A stretch of DNA of 64,000 bases from Microbacterium testaceum StLB037. Its GTDB lineage: Bacteria; Actinomycetota; Actinomycetes; Actinomycetales; Microbacteriaceae. The translations under genes were made by a program, and so were the position numbers. The DNA is taken from contig NZ_FNJN01000006.1 in NCBI RefSeq assembly GCF_900104345.1, positions 185,559 through 249,558 of the forward strand, read 5' to 3'. Under the pieces are notes generated by a model. The model had not been told where the DNA came from and did no database searches. It worked only from the letters and a program-made list of their open reading frames with translations. Positions 19,008 to 30,882 of this stretch are shown one piece after another; within the stretch, counting starts at the first letter, position 1; every line of letters begins with the position of its first letter.

Positions 19008-20324
19008 CTACCCGATTCGCTCTCGGCGGCCGAGGATGCCCTGCGGCCGGAAGAGGAGGATGACGATGAGCACGACGAGGGCGCCCACATACTTCATGTC
19101 GGAGGGGATCCACAGGGTGGACACCTCGACGAGGAGGCCGACCACGATCGAGCCGATGAGGGCTCCGAACGCGGTACCGAGTCCGCCGAGCACGACGGCG
19201 GCGAACATGAGAAGCAGGATGCCGGAACCCATGTCCCAGCGGATGCCGGGGCGGAAGTAGGCCCACAGGACGCCCGCGAGACCGGCCAGCGCCGATGACA
19301 GGATCCAGACCATGCGCACGACGTTGTCGACGTCGATGCCGCTCGCAGCGGCCAGCGACGGGTTGTCCGACACCGCGCGCGTGGCGCGACCCAGTCGCGT
19401 GCGCGTGAGGAACCACGCGAACGCCGCGATGACGACGATCGAGATGCCCATGCTGGTCAGGTCGGTGACGCTGATGCGGATCGACCCGAGGCCCGGGATG
19501 ATGTCGCTCGACGCCCCCGGGAGCTGCTGCGTGCCACCACCGATGAAGATCTGGAAGATATAGCGCAGCGCGAGCGAGAGACCGATCGAGACGATCATGA
19601 GCTGGACGATGCCGAGGCCCTTGCGCCGGAGGGGCCGCCAGATCCCGGCATCCATCGCGAGTCCGAAGACCCCCGAGAGGATCACCGCGAGCGGGATGGC
19701 GATCCAGATCGACCACCCGGTGCCGGCGCTCAGGAAGAGGGCGGCGATGGCGCCGAAGGTCACCATCTCGCCGTGCGCGAAGTTCGACAGGCCCGTCGTG
19801 CCGAACACGAGGGAGAGGCCGATCGCGGCGAGGGCGAGCATGAGGCCGAAGTTCAGGCCGTTCACCGTGCGAGAGAGCAGCTGGTCCATGAAGCCGACCG
19901 TCTGACGCTCTGCGGCGCCGAGGGTGAAGTTGCTCGAGACGGTGCTGGAGCTGCCGAACTGCACCTGCCGCTCGAACTCCTGCCCGTCGGGGACGGTGAC
20001 TCCCGAGGGGAGCGAGTTGCGGTCGAGGTCGACCGTCCACGCCCCCTCTTTCGTGGGGACCTTGATCGTCGCGCGACCGCGCTCGTCCGTTGTGGCCTCG
20101 CCGGTGAAGGAACCGTCTGTGGCGGTCACCTTCGCTTGAGCGACGGGCTCACCTTCGGAGCGCACGTTCACCGTGATCGAATAGGGAAGATCCTCATCGT
20201 TGACGGCTGCCGTCGATGCCGGGGCGAACCCGAGCACCAGGGCGGCAGCGAAGAGTCCTGACAACAGCGTCAAGATCGAGCGTCGACGGCGAGGCATCCG
20301 TGGGGATGCTTGCCGAGTGGTCAC
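19008..20324 (-). CDS. livH: LivH permease with N-terminal extracellular Ig-like domain
   Basis: 438 residues against about 290-300 for a normal LivH. Residues 1-40 form a signal peptide or first membrane anchor ending in ASTAA. Residues 45-135 are a beta-rich, carboxypeptidase-regulatory-like (Ig-type) domain with SEGEPVAQAKVTATDG. Residues 145-438 are a complete LivH permease (GLSLVFGTTGLSNFAHGEM). The extra domain should lie outside the membrane, next to the docking site of the binding lipoprotein. The GTG start has an ideal AGGAGG 4 nt upstream. It is the first gene of livHMGF. Confidence 0.88.
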   Translation of the reverse strand: MTTRQASPRMPRRRRSILTLLSGLFAAALVLGFAPASTAAVNDEDLPYSITVNVRSEGEPVAQAKVTATDGSFTGEATTDERGRATIKVPTKEGAWTVDLDRNSLPSGVTVPDGQEFERQVQFGSSSTVSSNFTLGAAERQTVGFMDQLLSRTVNGLNFGLMLALAAIGLSLVFGTTGLSNFAHGEMVTFGAIAALFLSAGTGWSIWIAIPLAVILSGVFGLAMDAGIWRPLRRKGLGIVQLMIVSIGLSLALRYIFQIFIGGGTQQLPGASSDIIPGLGSIRISVTDLTSMGISIVVIAAFAWFLTRTRLGRATRAVSDNPSLAAASGIDVDNVVRMVWILSSALAGLAGVLWAYFRPGIRWDMGSGILLLMFAAVVLGGLGTAFGALIGSIVVGLLVEVSTLWIPSDMKYVGALVVLIVILLFRPQGILGRRERIG

Positions 20325-22146
<1,822 letters not shown>

Positions 22147-22159
22147 GCGTTCCCCACGA

Positions 22160-22189
22160 ACGGGCCGGGCAGGCGATTGCCCGGCCCGT
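22160..22189 (+). terminator. Hairpin terminator after guaB
   Basis: ACGGGCCGGGCA / TGCCCGGCCCGT, 12-bp perfect arms around a 6-nt loop, 14 nt after the stop. Confidence 0.8.
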
Positions 22190-22363
22190 CGTCGTTTCGC
22201 CGCGGCTCCTCGGCGGTAGCGCCCGAAGCCTGGGTGGTCGCTGGGGACACGGCATCCGGATGCCGATAAGCTGGCCGGCTCGCCAGCCGCGGGCCGACGG
22301 GGGACTGCCGTGGGCATCCGCACGTCGCCTCCGCCGCCACGAGCGGCCGACCCGGAATTCGCC

Positions 22364-24052
22364 ATGGGATACCTCGACCTCGCCGCCCTCTCGTTCACGC
22401 TGCCCGACGGCAGGCCCCTGCTCGACGAGGTGACGTTCCGCGTCGGCGAGGGGGTGACGACCGCTCTGGTCGGTCCCAACGGCGCGGGGAAGACGACGCT
22501 GCTGCGCATCATCCGCGGTGACGAGAAGGCGCATGGCGGTGTCGTGTCGATGGGTGGCTCGCTCGGAGTGATGGACCAGTTCGTCGGGCACGGGCGCGAC
22601 GAAGAGAGCGTCCACGACCTCCTCGTGTCCGTCTCGCCGTCCCGCATCCGGCGTGCGGCGATCGAACTTGAGGCGTCCGAGGACGCCCTCATCGAGCGCG
22701 ACGACCTCGACACCCAGCTGCGGTATGCCTCGGCGCTCGCCGACTACGCCGACGCGGGCGGATACGAGCACGAGACGGTCTGGGACACCTGCACGACGGC
22801 CGCCCTCGGGCTGCCGTACGAGCGGGCGCGGTTCCGCGACCTGTCGACGCTGTCGGGCGGCGAGCAGAAGAGGCTCGCCCTGGAGGCCCTGCTGCGCGGA
22901 CCCGACGACGTGCTCCTGCTCGACGAGCCCGACAACTACCTCGACGTGCCCGGCAAGCGCTGGCTCGAGGAGCAGTTGCGAGCCACGGCCAAGACCGTGC
23001 TGCTCGTCTCGCACGACCGCGAACTGCTCGCCCGCGCCGCCGACCGCATCGTCACCCTCGAGAGGGGATCCGCGGGCAGCACCGCGTGGGTGCACGGCGG
23101 GGGATTCGGCACGTATGGCGCCGCGCGGGAGGACCGCATGGCCCGCCTGGAGGAACTGCGTCGCCGCTGGGACGAGGAGCACGAGAAGCTGCGCGCGCTG
23201 GTCGCCCGCATGAAGGTGGCCGCGGCCGCCAACGACGGCTTCGCCTCGCGCTACCAGGCGGCGGTCACGCGCCTGTCGAAGTTCGAGCAGGCCGGACCGC
23301 CCGAGGAGCGCCCGCCCGAGCAGGATCTGCAGCTGCGCCTCCGCGGAGCGCGCACGGGCAAGCGCGCGGTGGTGACGGAGCGGCTCGAGCTGTCCGGGCT
23401 CATGAAGCCGTTCGACCTCGAGGTGTGGTTCGGCGATCGCGTCGCCGTGCTCGGCTCGAACGGGTCGGGCAAATCCCACTTCCTGCGTCTTCTCGCCGGC
23501 GGAGGCACCGACCCCGACGCGCGTCTCGGGCACGTCACCACCGTGGGCGCCGGGCTCGATCGGGTCGCCCACTCCGGTCGCGCCATCCTGGGCGCCCGGG
23601 TCGTCCCCGGGTGGTTCGCCCAGACGCATCGGCATCCGGAGTTCGTCGGGAGAACCCTCTTGGACCTGCTTCATCGCGGTGACGACAACCGGGCGGGGAT
23701 GCCGAGGGATGCCGCGAGCTCGGCGCTCGATCGCTACGGCCTCATCGCGCAGGCCCAGCAGGCGTTCGACACGTTGAGCGGCGGGCAGCAGGCGCGGTTC
23801 CAGGTGCTGCTGCTGGAGCTCTCGGGCACGACACTCCTGTTGCTCGACGAGCCGACGGACAACCTCGACCTCGCCTCGGCCGAGGCGCTGGAGGACGCGC
23901 TGTCGCGGTTCGAGGGCACCGTCCTCGCCGTCACGCACGATCGGTGGTTCGCGCGGTCGTTCGACCGGTTCGTCGTGTTCGGCTCGGACGGGGAGGTGTA
24001 CGAGGCGGCGGAGCCCGTGTGGGACGAGAAACGGGTCGTGCGGGCGCGGTGA
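22364..24052 (+). CDS. ABC-F family ATP-binding protein
   Basis: 562 residues with two complete ABC domains and no membrane segments. Domain 1: GPNGAGKTT, LSGGEQKR, LLLDEPDNYLD. Domain 2: GSNGSGKS, LSGGQQAR, LLLDEPTDNLD. They are joined by a charged helical linker (about residues 235-330), the element that ABC-F proteins insert into the ribosomal E site. Translation factor or ribosome-protection roles are both possible. The ATG at 22364 starts at the conserved fold; a GTG at 22310 after a GGGG tract is an alternative that adds 18 residues. Confidence 0.85.
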   Translation: MGYLDLAALSFTLPDGRPLLDEVTFRVGEGVTTALVGPNGAGKTTLLRIIRGDEKAHGGVVSMGGSLGVMDQFVGHGRDEESVHDLLVSVSPSRIRRAAIELEASEDALIERDDLDTQLRYASALADYADAGGYEHETVWDTCTTAALGLPYERARFRDLSTLSGGEQKRLALEALLRGPDDVLLLDEPDNYLDVPGKRWLEEQLRATAKTVLLVSHDRELLARAADRIVTLERGSAGSTAWVHGGGFGTYGAAREDRMARLEELRRRWDEEHEKLRALVARMKVAAAANDGFASRYQAAVTRLSKFEQAGPPEERPPEQDLQLRLRGARTGKRAVVTERLELSGLMKPFDLEVWFGDRVAVLGSNGSGKSHFLRLLAGGGTDPDARLGHVTTVGAGLDRVAHSGRAILGARVVPGWFAQTHRHPEFVGRTLLDLLHRGDDNRAGMPRDAASSALDRYGLIAQAQQAFDTLSGGQQARFQVLLLELSGTTLLLLDEPTDNLDLASAEALEDALSRFEGTVLAVTHDRWFARSFDRFVVFGSDGEVYEAAEPVWDEKRVVRAR

Positions 24053-24071
24053 CGCGCCGGATGGGCGCGGC

Positions 24072-24077
24072 TACGCT
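24072..24077 (+). promoter_or_regulatory. -10 element TACGCT for a leaderless TMEM175-like gene
   Basis: TACGCT lies 6 nt before the ATG at 24084. It argues for that start over the GTG at 24078. Confidence 0.5.
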
Positions 24078-24083
24078 GTGCGC

Positions 24084-24770
24084 ATGATCCGACGGCGCAG
24101 TCACCCGGCGGCGTCGATGTCGGCGCGGCGGACCGAGGCGTTCACCGACGGCGTCTTCGCCATCGCGGCGACGCTGCTCGTGCTGGGGCTCACCGACCAG
24201 TCGCTGGGCTCGCCCACCACCGACGACGAACTCGCCCGCGGGCTTCTCGATCTCGCGCACCCGCTGTTCTCGTTCGTCATCAGCTTCCTCATCCTGTGCG
24301 TGATGTGGATGACCCACGTGCGGCAGTTCGAGTGGATCGTGCGCATCGACGACACCGGCATGTGGATCAACAACATCCGGCTGCTGCTGGTGGTGCTCGT
24401 GCCCTTCACGTCGTCGTTGGACACCTCGCACTCCGACCTGCTGCTGGGGCGCGTTCTGCTCCCTGTGAACTTCTTCCTCGCGATCGTGATGGGGTGGCTG
24501 CAGTGGGCCTGGGCCGTGCGCTCGGGCGCGATCGCCGACCTGACGCGGGACGATGCGCGGCGACTGGGCCGCGCGAGCCTCAGCGCGGTCATCCTGAGCG
24601 CCGCGGCGATGGTGCTGAGCCCGGTACTCGGCTCGATCGGCTTCCTGCTGTTCGCCTTCGACGGCCTTCTCACGCGACTCCTGCGGGGATCGGACGACCC
24701 GTTGTCGCCTCCCTCTGCGTCTGCGGGGGAGTCCGACGCGGCCGACGGCGATGTCGGAGGGCGCGGGTAG
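24084..24770 (+). CDS. TMEM175-like (DUF1211) membrane protein
   Basis: 228 residues with about six hydrophobic segments. The RTEAFTDGVFAIAATLLVL stretch matches the (F/T)xDGVFAI motif that lines the pore of TMEM175 potassium channels. A single six-helix repeat is the bacterial arrangement, which tetramerises. The ATG at 24084 is favoured by a TACGCT element 6 nt upstream. The TAG stop doubles as the start of the TAGGCT element for guaB3. Confidence 0.8.
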   Translation: MIRRRSHPAASMSARRTEAFTDGVFAIAATLLVLGLTDQSLGSPTTDDELARGLLDLAHPLFSFVISFLILCVMWMTHVRQFEWIVRIDDTGMWINNIRLLLVVLVPFTSSLDTSHSDLLLGRVLLPVNFFLAIVMGWLQWAWAVRSGAIADLTRDDARRLGRASLSAVILSAAAMVLSPVLGSIGFLLFAFDGLLTRLLRGSDDPLSPPSASAGESDAADGDVGGRG

Positions 24771-24773
24771 GCT
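24768..24773 (+). promoter_or_regulatory. -10 element TAGGCT for leaderless guaB3
   Basis: TAGGCT lies 6 nt before the GTG at 24780; its TAG is the stop codon of the TMEM175-like gene. Confidence 0.55.
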
Positions 24774-24779
24774 GGTCGG

Positions 24780-25901
24780 GTGACCATGGAGATCGATCTC
24801 GGCCGCGCCAAGCGCGCCCGCCGCGCGTACACCTTCGACGACATCGCCGTCGTGCCGTCGCGGCGCACGCGCAACCCCGAAGACGTCTCGACCGCGTGGA
24901 CCATCGACGCGTTCCCGTTCGAGATCCCGGTGCTCGGTGCGCCCATGGACTCCGTGGTCAGCCCGCGCACCGCGATCGAGCTCGGGCGCCTGGGTGGGCT
25001 CGGCGTCCTCGACCTCGAGGGCCTGTGGACGCGCTACGACGACCCCGAGCCGCTGCTGGCCGAGATCGCGACGCTGCCCGAGGCCGACGCCACGCGCCGC
25101 ATGCAGCAGCTGTACTCCGAGCCGATCAAACCCGAGCTCGTGCGCGACCGCCTCGCCGAGGTGCGCGCCGCGGGCGTCACCGTCGCCGGGGCCCTCACCC
25201 CGCAGCGCACGAACGACCTGTACGAGACCGTCGTCGCCGCGGGCGTCGACCTCTTCGTCATCCGCGGCACCACCGTGTCGGCGGAGCACGTGTCGAAGGT
25301 GGCCGAGCCCCTCAACCTCAAGAAGTTCATCTACGACCTCGACGTCCCCGTCATCGTGGGCGGCGCCGCCACCTACACGGCGGCCCTCCACCTCATGCGC
25401 ACCGGTGCCGCGGGCGTGCTGGTCGGCTTCGGCGGCGGCGCCGCCTCGACGACGCGCGCAACGCTCGGGCTGCACGCGCCCATGGCCACGGCCGTGGCCG
25501 ACGTGGCCGGGGCCCGACGCGACTACCTCGACGAGTCGGGCGGACGCTACGTGCACGTCATCGCCGACGGCGGCGTGGGCACCTCGGGTGACATCGTGAA
25601 GGCCCTCGCCATGGGTGCCGACGCCGTCATGCTCGGTGTCGCGCTGGCCCGCGCCACCGACGCCCCCGGGCGCGGGTACCACTGGGGTCCCGAGGCCCAC
25701 CACCCCGAGCTTCCCCGCGGACGCCGGGTCGAGGTCGACTGCGTGGGTCCTCTCGAGCAGGTCCTCTACGGCCCCGCCCCCGTCGCCGACGGCACCGCCA
25801 ACCTCATCGGTGCGCTCAAGAAGTCGATGGCCACCACGGGATACTCCGACCTCAAGGAGTTCCAGCGCGTCGAGGTCGTCGTCGCCCCCTACGGGCACTA
25901 A
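24780..25901 (+). CDS. guaB3: GuaB3-family IMP dehydrogenase-related protein
   Basis: 373 residues. The barrel fold is that of the IMPDH/GMP reductase family (YTFDDIAVVPSRRT, GAPMDSVVSP, HVIADGGVGTSGDIVKAL), but there is no CBS insert. The region that should hold the catalytic Cys (GPGSxCTTR in IMPDH) reads GFGGGAASTTRATLG, so the cysteine is absent; the only Cys lies near the C-terminus. GuaB3 proteins are widespread in actinobacteria beside guaB and guaA, and their reaction there is not firmly established. An ATG two codons downstream is an alternative start. Confidence 0.85.
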   Translation: MTMEIDLGRAKRARRAYTFDDIAVVPSRRTRNPEDVSTAWTIDAFPFEIPVLGAPMDSVVSPRTAIELGRLGGLGVLDLEGLWTRYDDPEPLLAEIATLPEADATRRMQQLYSEPIKPELVRDRLAEVRAAGVTVAGALTPQRTNDLYETVVAAGVDLFVIRGTTVSAEHVSKVAEPLNLKKFIYDLDVPVIVGGAATYTAALHLMRTGAAGVLVGFGGGAASTTRATLGLHAPMATAVADVAGARRDYLDESGGRYVHVIADGGVGTSGDIVKALAMGADAVMLGVALARATDAPGRGYHWGPEAHHPELPRGRRVEVDCVGPLEQVLYGPAPVADGTANLIGALKKSMATTGYSDLKEFQRVEVVVAPYGH

Positions 25902-25914
25902 TCACGAAAGCCCC

Positions 25915-26808
25915 ATGACCTCCACCCCCACGACCGAGCCGGCACCGCCGCAGATCTTCCCGCCGACGCTGCGGGAGGTCATGCTGCGGCCACGCTGGAT
26001 CGCGCTTCTCGCGTTCTCGCTCGTCGTCGCGGGCGTGCTCGCCTGGCTCGGGCAGTGGCAGCTCGGTCGCGCGGTCGACACCTCTCCTCCCGAGCCGGGG
26101 CTGACCGAGGTCGTGCAACCTCTCGCCGACGTCGTGAAGCCGGGCGACTACCTGCCGGAACCTCTCGTCGGTCAGCGGGTCGAGACGAGCGGCACGTGGG
26201 TGGCATCCGATTTCATCGTCGTCTCGTCGCGCTTCAACAACGACGTGCAGGGCTACTGGGTGACCGGTCAGCTGCGCGTTTCGGGGACGACCACACCGAC
26301 GTCGATCGCCGTCGCGACCGGATGGACGAGCAGCCTCGATGAGGCCAACGCCGCCGCCGACGAGCTGCGCGCCCAGGCCGAAGCGGACCCGACAGCGGTC
26401 GTGGACGTGACGGGACGTCTCATCTCCGACGAAGGGGCGTCGATACCGCCGGCGAATGCCGACCCCCTCACGCTTGTGAAGATGTCGCCCGCCATGCTGC
26501 TGGGCCGGTGGCACGACACCCAGAACCTCGACGTCTACCGCCAGTACATCGCCTCGCAGACGGCGATCGGCCCCCTCGACGCCATCACCTCCCCAGCGCC
26601 CGACGAACGCTCGCGGGTCAACTGGCTGAACATCTTCTACGCCGCCGAGTGGGCCATCTTCGCCGGCTTCGCGCTCTACCTCTGGTACCGCCTCGCGCGC
26701 GACGCGTGGGAGAAAGAGGTCGAGGATCTCGAGGACGAACAGGCCGAGGCCGTCGCGGAAAGCTCCGCGTCGAGCAGTCCGGCGGGAGCCGCGGAATCCC
26801 GCGACTAG
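25915..26808 (+). CDS. SURF1 family cytochrome oxidase biogenesis protein
   Basis: 297 residues with the SURF1 topology: one helix near the N-terminus (about 25-45, ending GQWQLGRA), a large extracytoplasmic beta domain, and one C-terminal helix (AEWAIFAGFALYLWYRL), followed by an acidic cytoplasmic tail. SURF1 helps assemble haem-copper oxidase. The start is 14 nt after guaB3. Its TAG stop forms part of the next gene's promoter. Confidence 0.85.
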   Translation: MTSTPTTEPAPPQIFPPTLREVMLRPRWIALLAFSLVVAGVLAWLGQWQLGRAVDTSPPEPGLTEVVQPLADVVKPGDYLPEPLVGQRVETSGTWVASDFIVVSSRFNNDVQGYWVTGQLRVSGTTTPTSIAVATGWTSSLDEANAAADELRAQAEADPTAVVDVTGRLISDEGASIPPANADPLTLVKMSPAMLLGRWHDTQNLDVYRQYIASQTAIGPLDAITSPAPDERSRVNWLNIFYAAEWAIFAGFALYLWYRLARDAWEKEVEDLEDEQAEAVAESSASSSPAGAAESRD

Positions 26809-26811
26809 ACT
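26806..26811 (+). promoter_or_regulatory. -10 element TAGACT for the leaderless DUF3817 gene
   Basis: TAGACT lies 7 nt before the ATG at 26819; its TAG is the SURF1 stop codon. Confidence 0.55.
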
Positions 26812-26818
26812 GGCCTCC

Positions 26819-27336
26819 ATGCCCCGCGCCCCCAAGCTCGCCTCTTTCCCGGCGATCCGCGGAGCCCTGAAGTTCTACCAGATCTGCTCGATCATCACGG
26901 GTGTCGGCCTGCTTCTGCTGGTCGCCGAGATGATCCTGAAGTACACGCCCATTCACGTGGAGCTGTTCCTCGGCGGATCCGGTGGCTTCCTGTGGTTCGC
27001 GGATGCCGTGCCCGGCCCCGACTGCCAGTGGTTCTCGCTCTTCGTTCCGGGCGGCAACGGGTGTTCGATCTTGTCGACCGGCGACGGTGTGAACATCTCG
27101 CTGGCGATCCTGGTGGTCCACGGCTGGTTCTACGTCGTCTACCTCATCTCGTGCTTCCGCGTGTGGAGCCTCATGCGGTGGCCGTTCCGTCGGTTCGTCT
27201 TCCTCGCCCTCGGTGGCGTGGTGCCGTTCCTCTCCTTCATCCTCGAGGTGCGCACCGCCCGTCGCGTGCGCGCCTACCTCGCCGAGCGTGAGGCCGCGAA
27301 GGCCTCCGCTCCCGTTCCCGCCCCGGAAGGCAACCG

Positions 27337-27340
<4 letters not shown>
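26819..27340 (+). CDS. DUF3817 membrane protein
   Basis: 173 residues with three or four hydrophobic segments and the DUF3817 landmarks: [16 protein letters not shown] at the N-terminus and [10 protein letters not shown] in the middle. DUF3817 proteins are integral membrane proteins without known function, commonly next to guaA in actinobacteria. The last codons overlap the guaA start by 4 nt (GTGA). Confidence 0.8.
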
Positions 27341-28917
<1,577 letters not shown>

Positions 28918-28967
28918 GCCGGGGTGTCGGTCGCGACGTACGTCGCTGCTGACTCCCGGCTACGTGA

Positions 28968-29023
28968 CACGCCCTCCTGAGTCGAGAGCGGGGCCCCGGC
29001 CCCGATCGACTCAGGAGGGCGTG
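28968..29023. repeat. 18-bp perfect stem-loop downstream of guaA
   Basis: CACGCCCTCCTGAGTCGA and its exact reverse complement flank a 20-nt loop that itself contains GGGGCCCCGGCCCC. It starts 50 nt after the guaA stop. It may terminate guaA transcription, but the arm length exceeds that of the other terminators here and there is no T-tract. Confidence 0.85.
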
Positions 29024-29080
29024 CCACTTCGCCTCGCGTGCGCGGCGAGGTGCGCGCTCCGCCTGCCCGGGCTGTGGGGA

Positions 29081-29143
29081 TCGGGGCGGGATTTCTCGTT
29101 CGGGGGGAAAGAAATGCGCCCCGAACGACGGGATGCGCCCCGA
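29081..29143. repeat. 63-nt double inverted repeat, copy A (19-nt arm spacing)
   Basis: TCGGGG at 29081 and 29100 and CCCCGA at 29119 and 29138, each exactly 19 nt apart. Outer arms TCGGGGCG/CGCCCCGA and inner arms GTTCGGGG/CCCCGAAC nest. The same design with T-A in place of C-G pairs occurs at 51944-52006. Confidence 0.85.
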
Positions 29144-29156
29144 ACCACGTTCATAG

Positions 29157-29245
29157 GTGGCCCCGGGGCCACGTCTGGCGCCCCGGGGCCACGCTCGGCG
29201 CCCCGGCGATGTCGGCAACTGCACGGGCGGCGCCCCGGGGCCACC
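29157..29245. repeat. 20-bp-period array of CCCGGGG palindromes, locus 1
   Basis: CCCGGGG begins at 29162 and 29182, with a degenerate CCCGGCG at 29202, exactly 20 bp apart. The first copy sits in the perfect 16-bp palindrome GTGGCCCCGGGGCCAC (29157-29172). A further GCGCCCCGGGGCCAC lies off the grid near 29231-29245. Confidence 0.85.
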
Positions 29246-29327
29246 GCCCGCGCCCCGATGCGCACGTCGGGGCGACCGCGGCTCCGGCATGCCGCGGGGC
29301 GCGCGGCGGGTGGGGGAAGATGAGGGC

Positions 29328-30695
29328 GTGACTTCCGGCGACTTCCCCGACGCGTGGTACCTCATCCTGTCGAGCCGGCTGATCCCCGACCTCGACGGCG
29401 GATACACGATCGCGACCCTCGCGCGTGCGCGACAGATGGCGGAAGCCGGTGCGGAACCGCTGCTGCTGACCGTCGACCCCGGTGACGCCGACGCCCACTC
29501 CGCGCAGCGCGCGACCTTCGTCGAGCGGGGGGCGGCCTCGGCATCCGGAATCTTTCGCAACCTGTTCGACGAGGCCGTCGACGCCGACGGGGGAGCCGCG
29601 GGATGGCTGCGCGAAGTGGCGCACGCGGGCGACGCCGATCCGGCGCTCGAGTACCGAAGCGTGGCCGGGGGAGCGGTCGAGCTGCCCGTGGTCATCGACC
29701 CCGACTGGCACCTCACGACCGCGCCGATCGTGATCCGGGATGCCGCGGGCGAAGCCGTCGGCGTGATCGACGGATTCGGGGCGCTGTACCGCGCGTGGCT
29801 GACCGACCTGGCCGATCGGCTCCGCGCCGAGAACGACCGACCCATCGTCGTCATCTGCGAGTCCAGGCAGCTCGGCGAGCTCATCGCGAGCTGGGGCGAC
29901 GACGCCGTGCGGATCGTGCACACCGTGCACACGATCCATCTCGAGCCGCCGTTCCAGGCCGACTCCGAGCTGAACCCTCTGTGGACGCGATGGTTCGAGA
30001 TCTCACCGCGATTCGACGCCGTGCTGTGGCCGACCGCGTACCAACGCGACGACGTGCGGGCGCGCTTCGGCACTGCCGCGAACGACGTGGTCGCACCGCA
30101 CGGGGTGGAGGCTTCGGATGCCGTGGTGCCGGCGTCGCAGCGCAAGAGTGGCCTTGTCGTGGTGCTGGGGCGGCTCGCCCCCGGCAAACGGCTCGACCGG
30201 GCGATCGAGGCCTTCGCGCGCGTTCTCGCCGACGTGCCGGACGCCCGACTCGAGCTCTGGGGCGAGGGGGCGCAGCGCGGGGCGCTCGAGGCCCTCGTCG
30301 CCGAGCGCGGACTCGAGCACGCCGTCTCGCTGCCCGGGCTGACCACCGACCCGGGCGCCGTGCTCGACCGTGCGGCGGTGTACCTCACGACGTCCGCTTT
30401 CGAGGGGCAGGGGCTCGCCCTCGCCGAAGCGCTCGCGCACGGCACGCCGGTGGTGGCGTGGGACATCCGGTACGGCCCGCGCGACATGCTCGCGTCGGGT
30501 GGGGGCGTCCTGGTTCCGGACGGTGATGACGACGCTCTGGTCGACGCGCTGCGGAGGGTGCTCACGGACGACGGGCTGCGCGAGAGTCTCACGGCCGAGG
30601 CGCGGCACGCGGCGGAGGCCGTGGGCCCGGCGCGCGCGATGCGCACGCTCGCCGCGGCCGCACGCGAGGTGCTGGGGAGGCCGCGCCGGCGCTGA
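29328..30695 (+). CDS. Glycosyltransferase family 4 protein (TagE/GtfA-like)
   Basis: 455 residues. The second half is a GT-B nucleotide-sugar domain with a GRLAPGKRLDRAIEAF strand-loop and the family 4 donor motif EGQGLALAEALAHGTPV. The first half resembles the acceptor domain of poly(glycerol-phosphate) alpha-glucosyltransferases. A role in glycosylating a wall polymer or surface protein is likely, but the substrate is unknown. The GTG start follows a GGGGGAAG tract. It appears to stand alone after the structured gap. Confidence 0.75.
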   Translation: MTSGDFPDAWYLILSSRLIPDLDGGYTIATLARARQMAEAGAEPLLLTVDPGDADAHSAQRATFVERGAASASGIFRNLFDEAVDADGGAAGWLREVAHAGDADPALEYRSVAGGAVELPVVIDPDWHLTTAPIVIRDAAGEAVGVIDGFGALYRAWLTDLADRLRAENDRPIVVICESRQLGELIASWGDDAVRIVHTVHTIHLEPPFQADSELNPLWTRWFEISPRFDAVLWPTAYQRDDVRARFGTAANDVVAPHGVEASDAVVPASQRKSGLVVVLGRLAPGKRLDRAIEAFARVLADVPDARLELWGEGAQRGALEALVAERGLEHAVSLPGLTTDPGAVLDRAAVYLTTSAFEGQGLALAEALAHGTPVVAWDIRYGPRDMLASGGGVLVPDGDDDALVDALRRVLTDDGLRESLTAEARHAAEAVGPARAMRTLAAAAREVLGRPRRR

Positions 30696-30699
30696 CGCC

Positions 30700-30795
30700 G
30701 GGCGTCCGCGACAGCCGCGCGACCTTGCGCACCGCGTTGCCGCATCGGCCGGAGAGCCGCGGTACGCCGGGCAGCACCCACTCGGCGCCCACGCC
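30700..30795 (-). pseudogene. Remnant of a duplicated MBL-hydrolase 3' end
   Basis: Read on the minus strand, this segment encodes EWVLPG...SGRCGNAVRKVAR, which lines up with the C-terminus of the MBL gene that ends 90 bp away (DWVLPGHG...DAADAVRTVARG). At DNA level the two stretches share many short identical blocks in the same order. It lacks the rest of the gene and so is a decayed tandem copy. Confidence 0.6.
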
Positions 30796-30882
30796 CCCGA
30801 CACGATCGATGGGGAAAGTGCCTCCCCCGGGCCGTCGATGGAGGGCGGCGCGTCTGCTCCGACCGACATGGTCCGCGCCGGC

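Larger units (their letters stand above)
28918..29327. other. Gene-free, structure-rich gap guaA / glycosyltransferase
   Basis: 410 bp with no credible gene. It contains, in order: a 14-bp palindrome GCGACGTACGTCGC (28933-28946); an 18-bp perfect stem-loop (28968-29023); a 63-nt double inverted repeat (29081-29143); and a 20-bp-period array of CCCGGGG palindromes (29157-29206 with a further copy at 29231-29245). The elements are listed separately. Confidence 0.8.

Noticed and set aside
29041..29323. Small open frames in the guaA/glycosyltransferase gap
   Set aside because: They are read through palindromic repeats and encode Arg/Pro/Gly strings with no conserved features.
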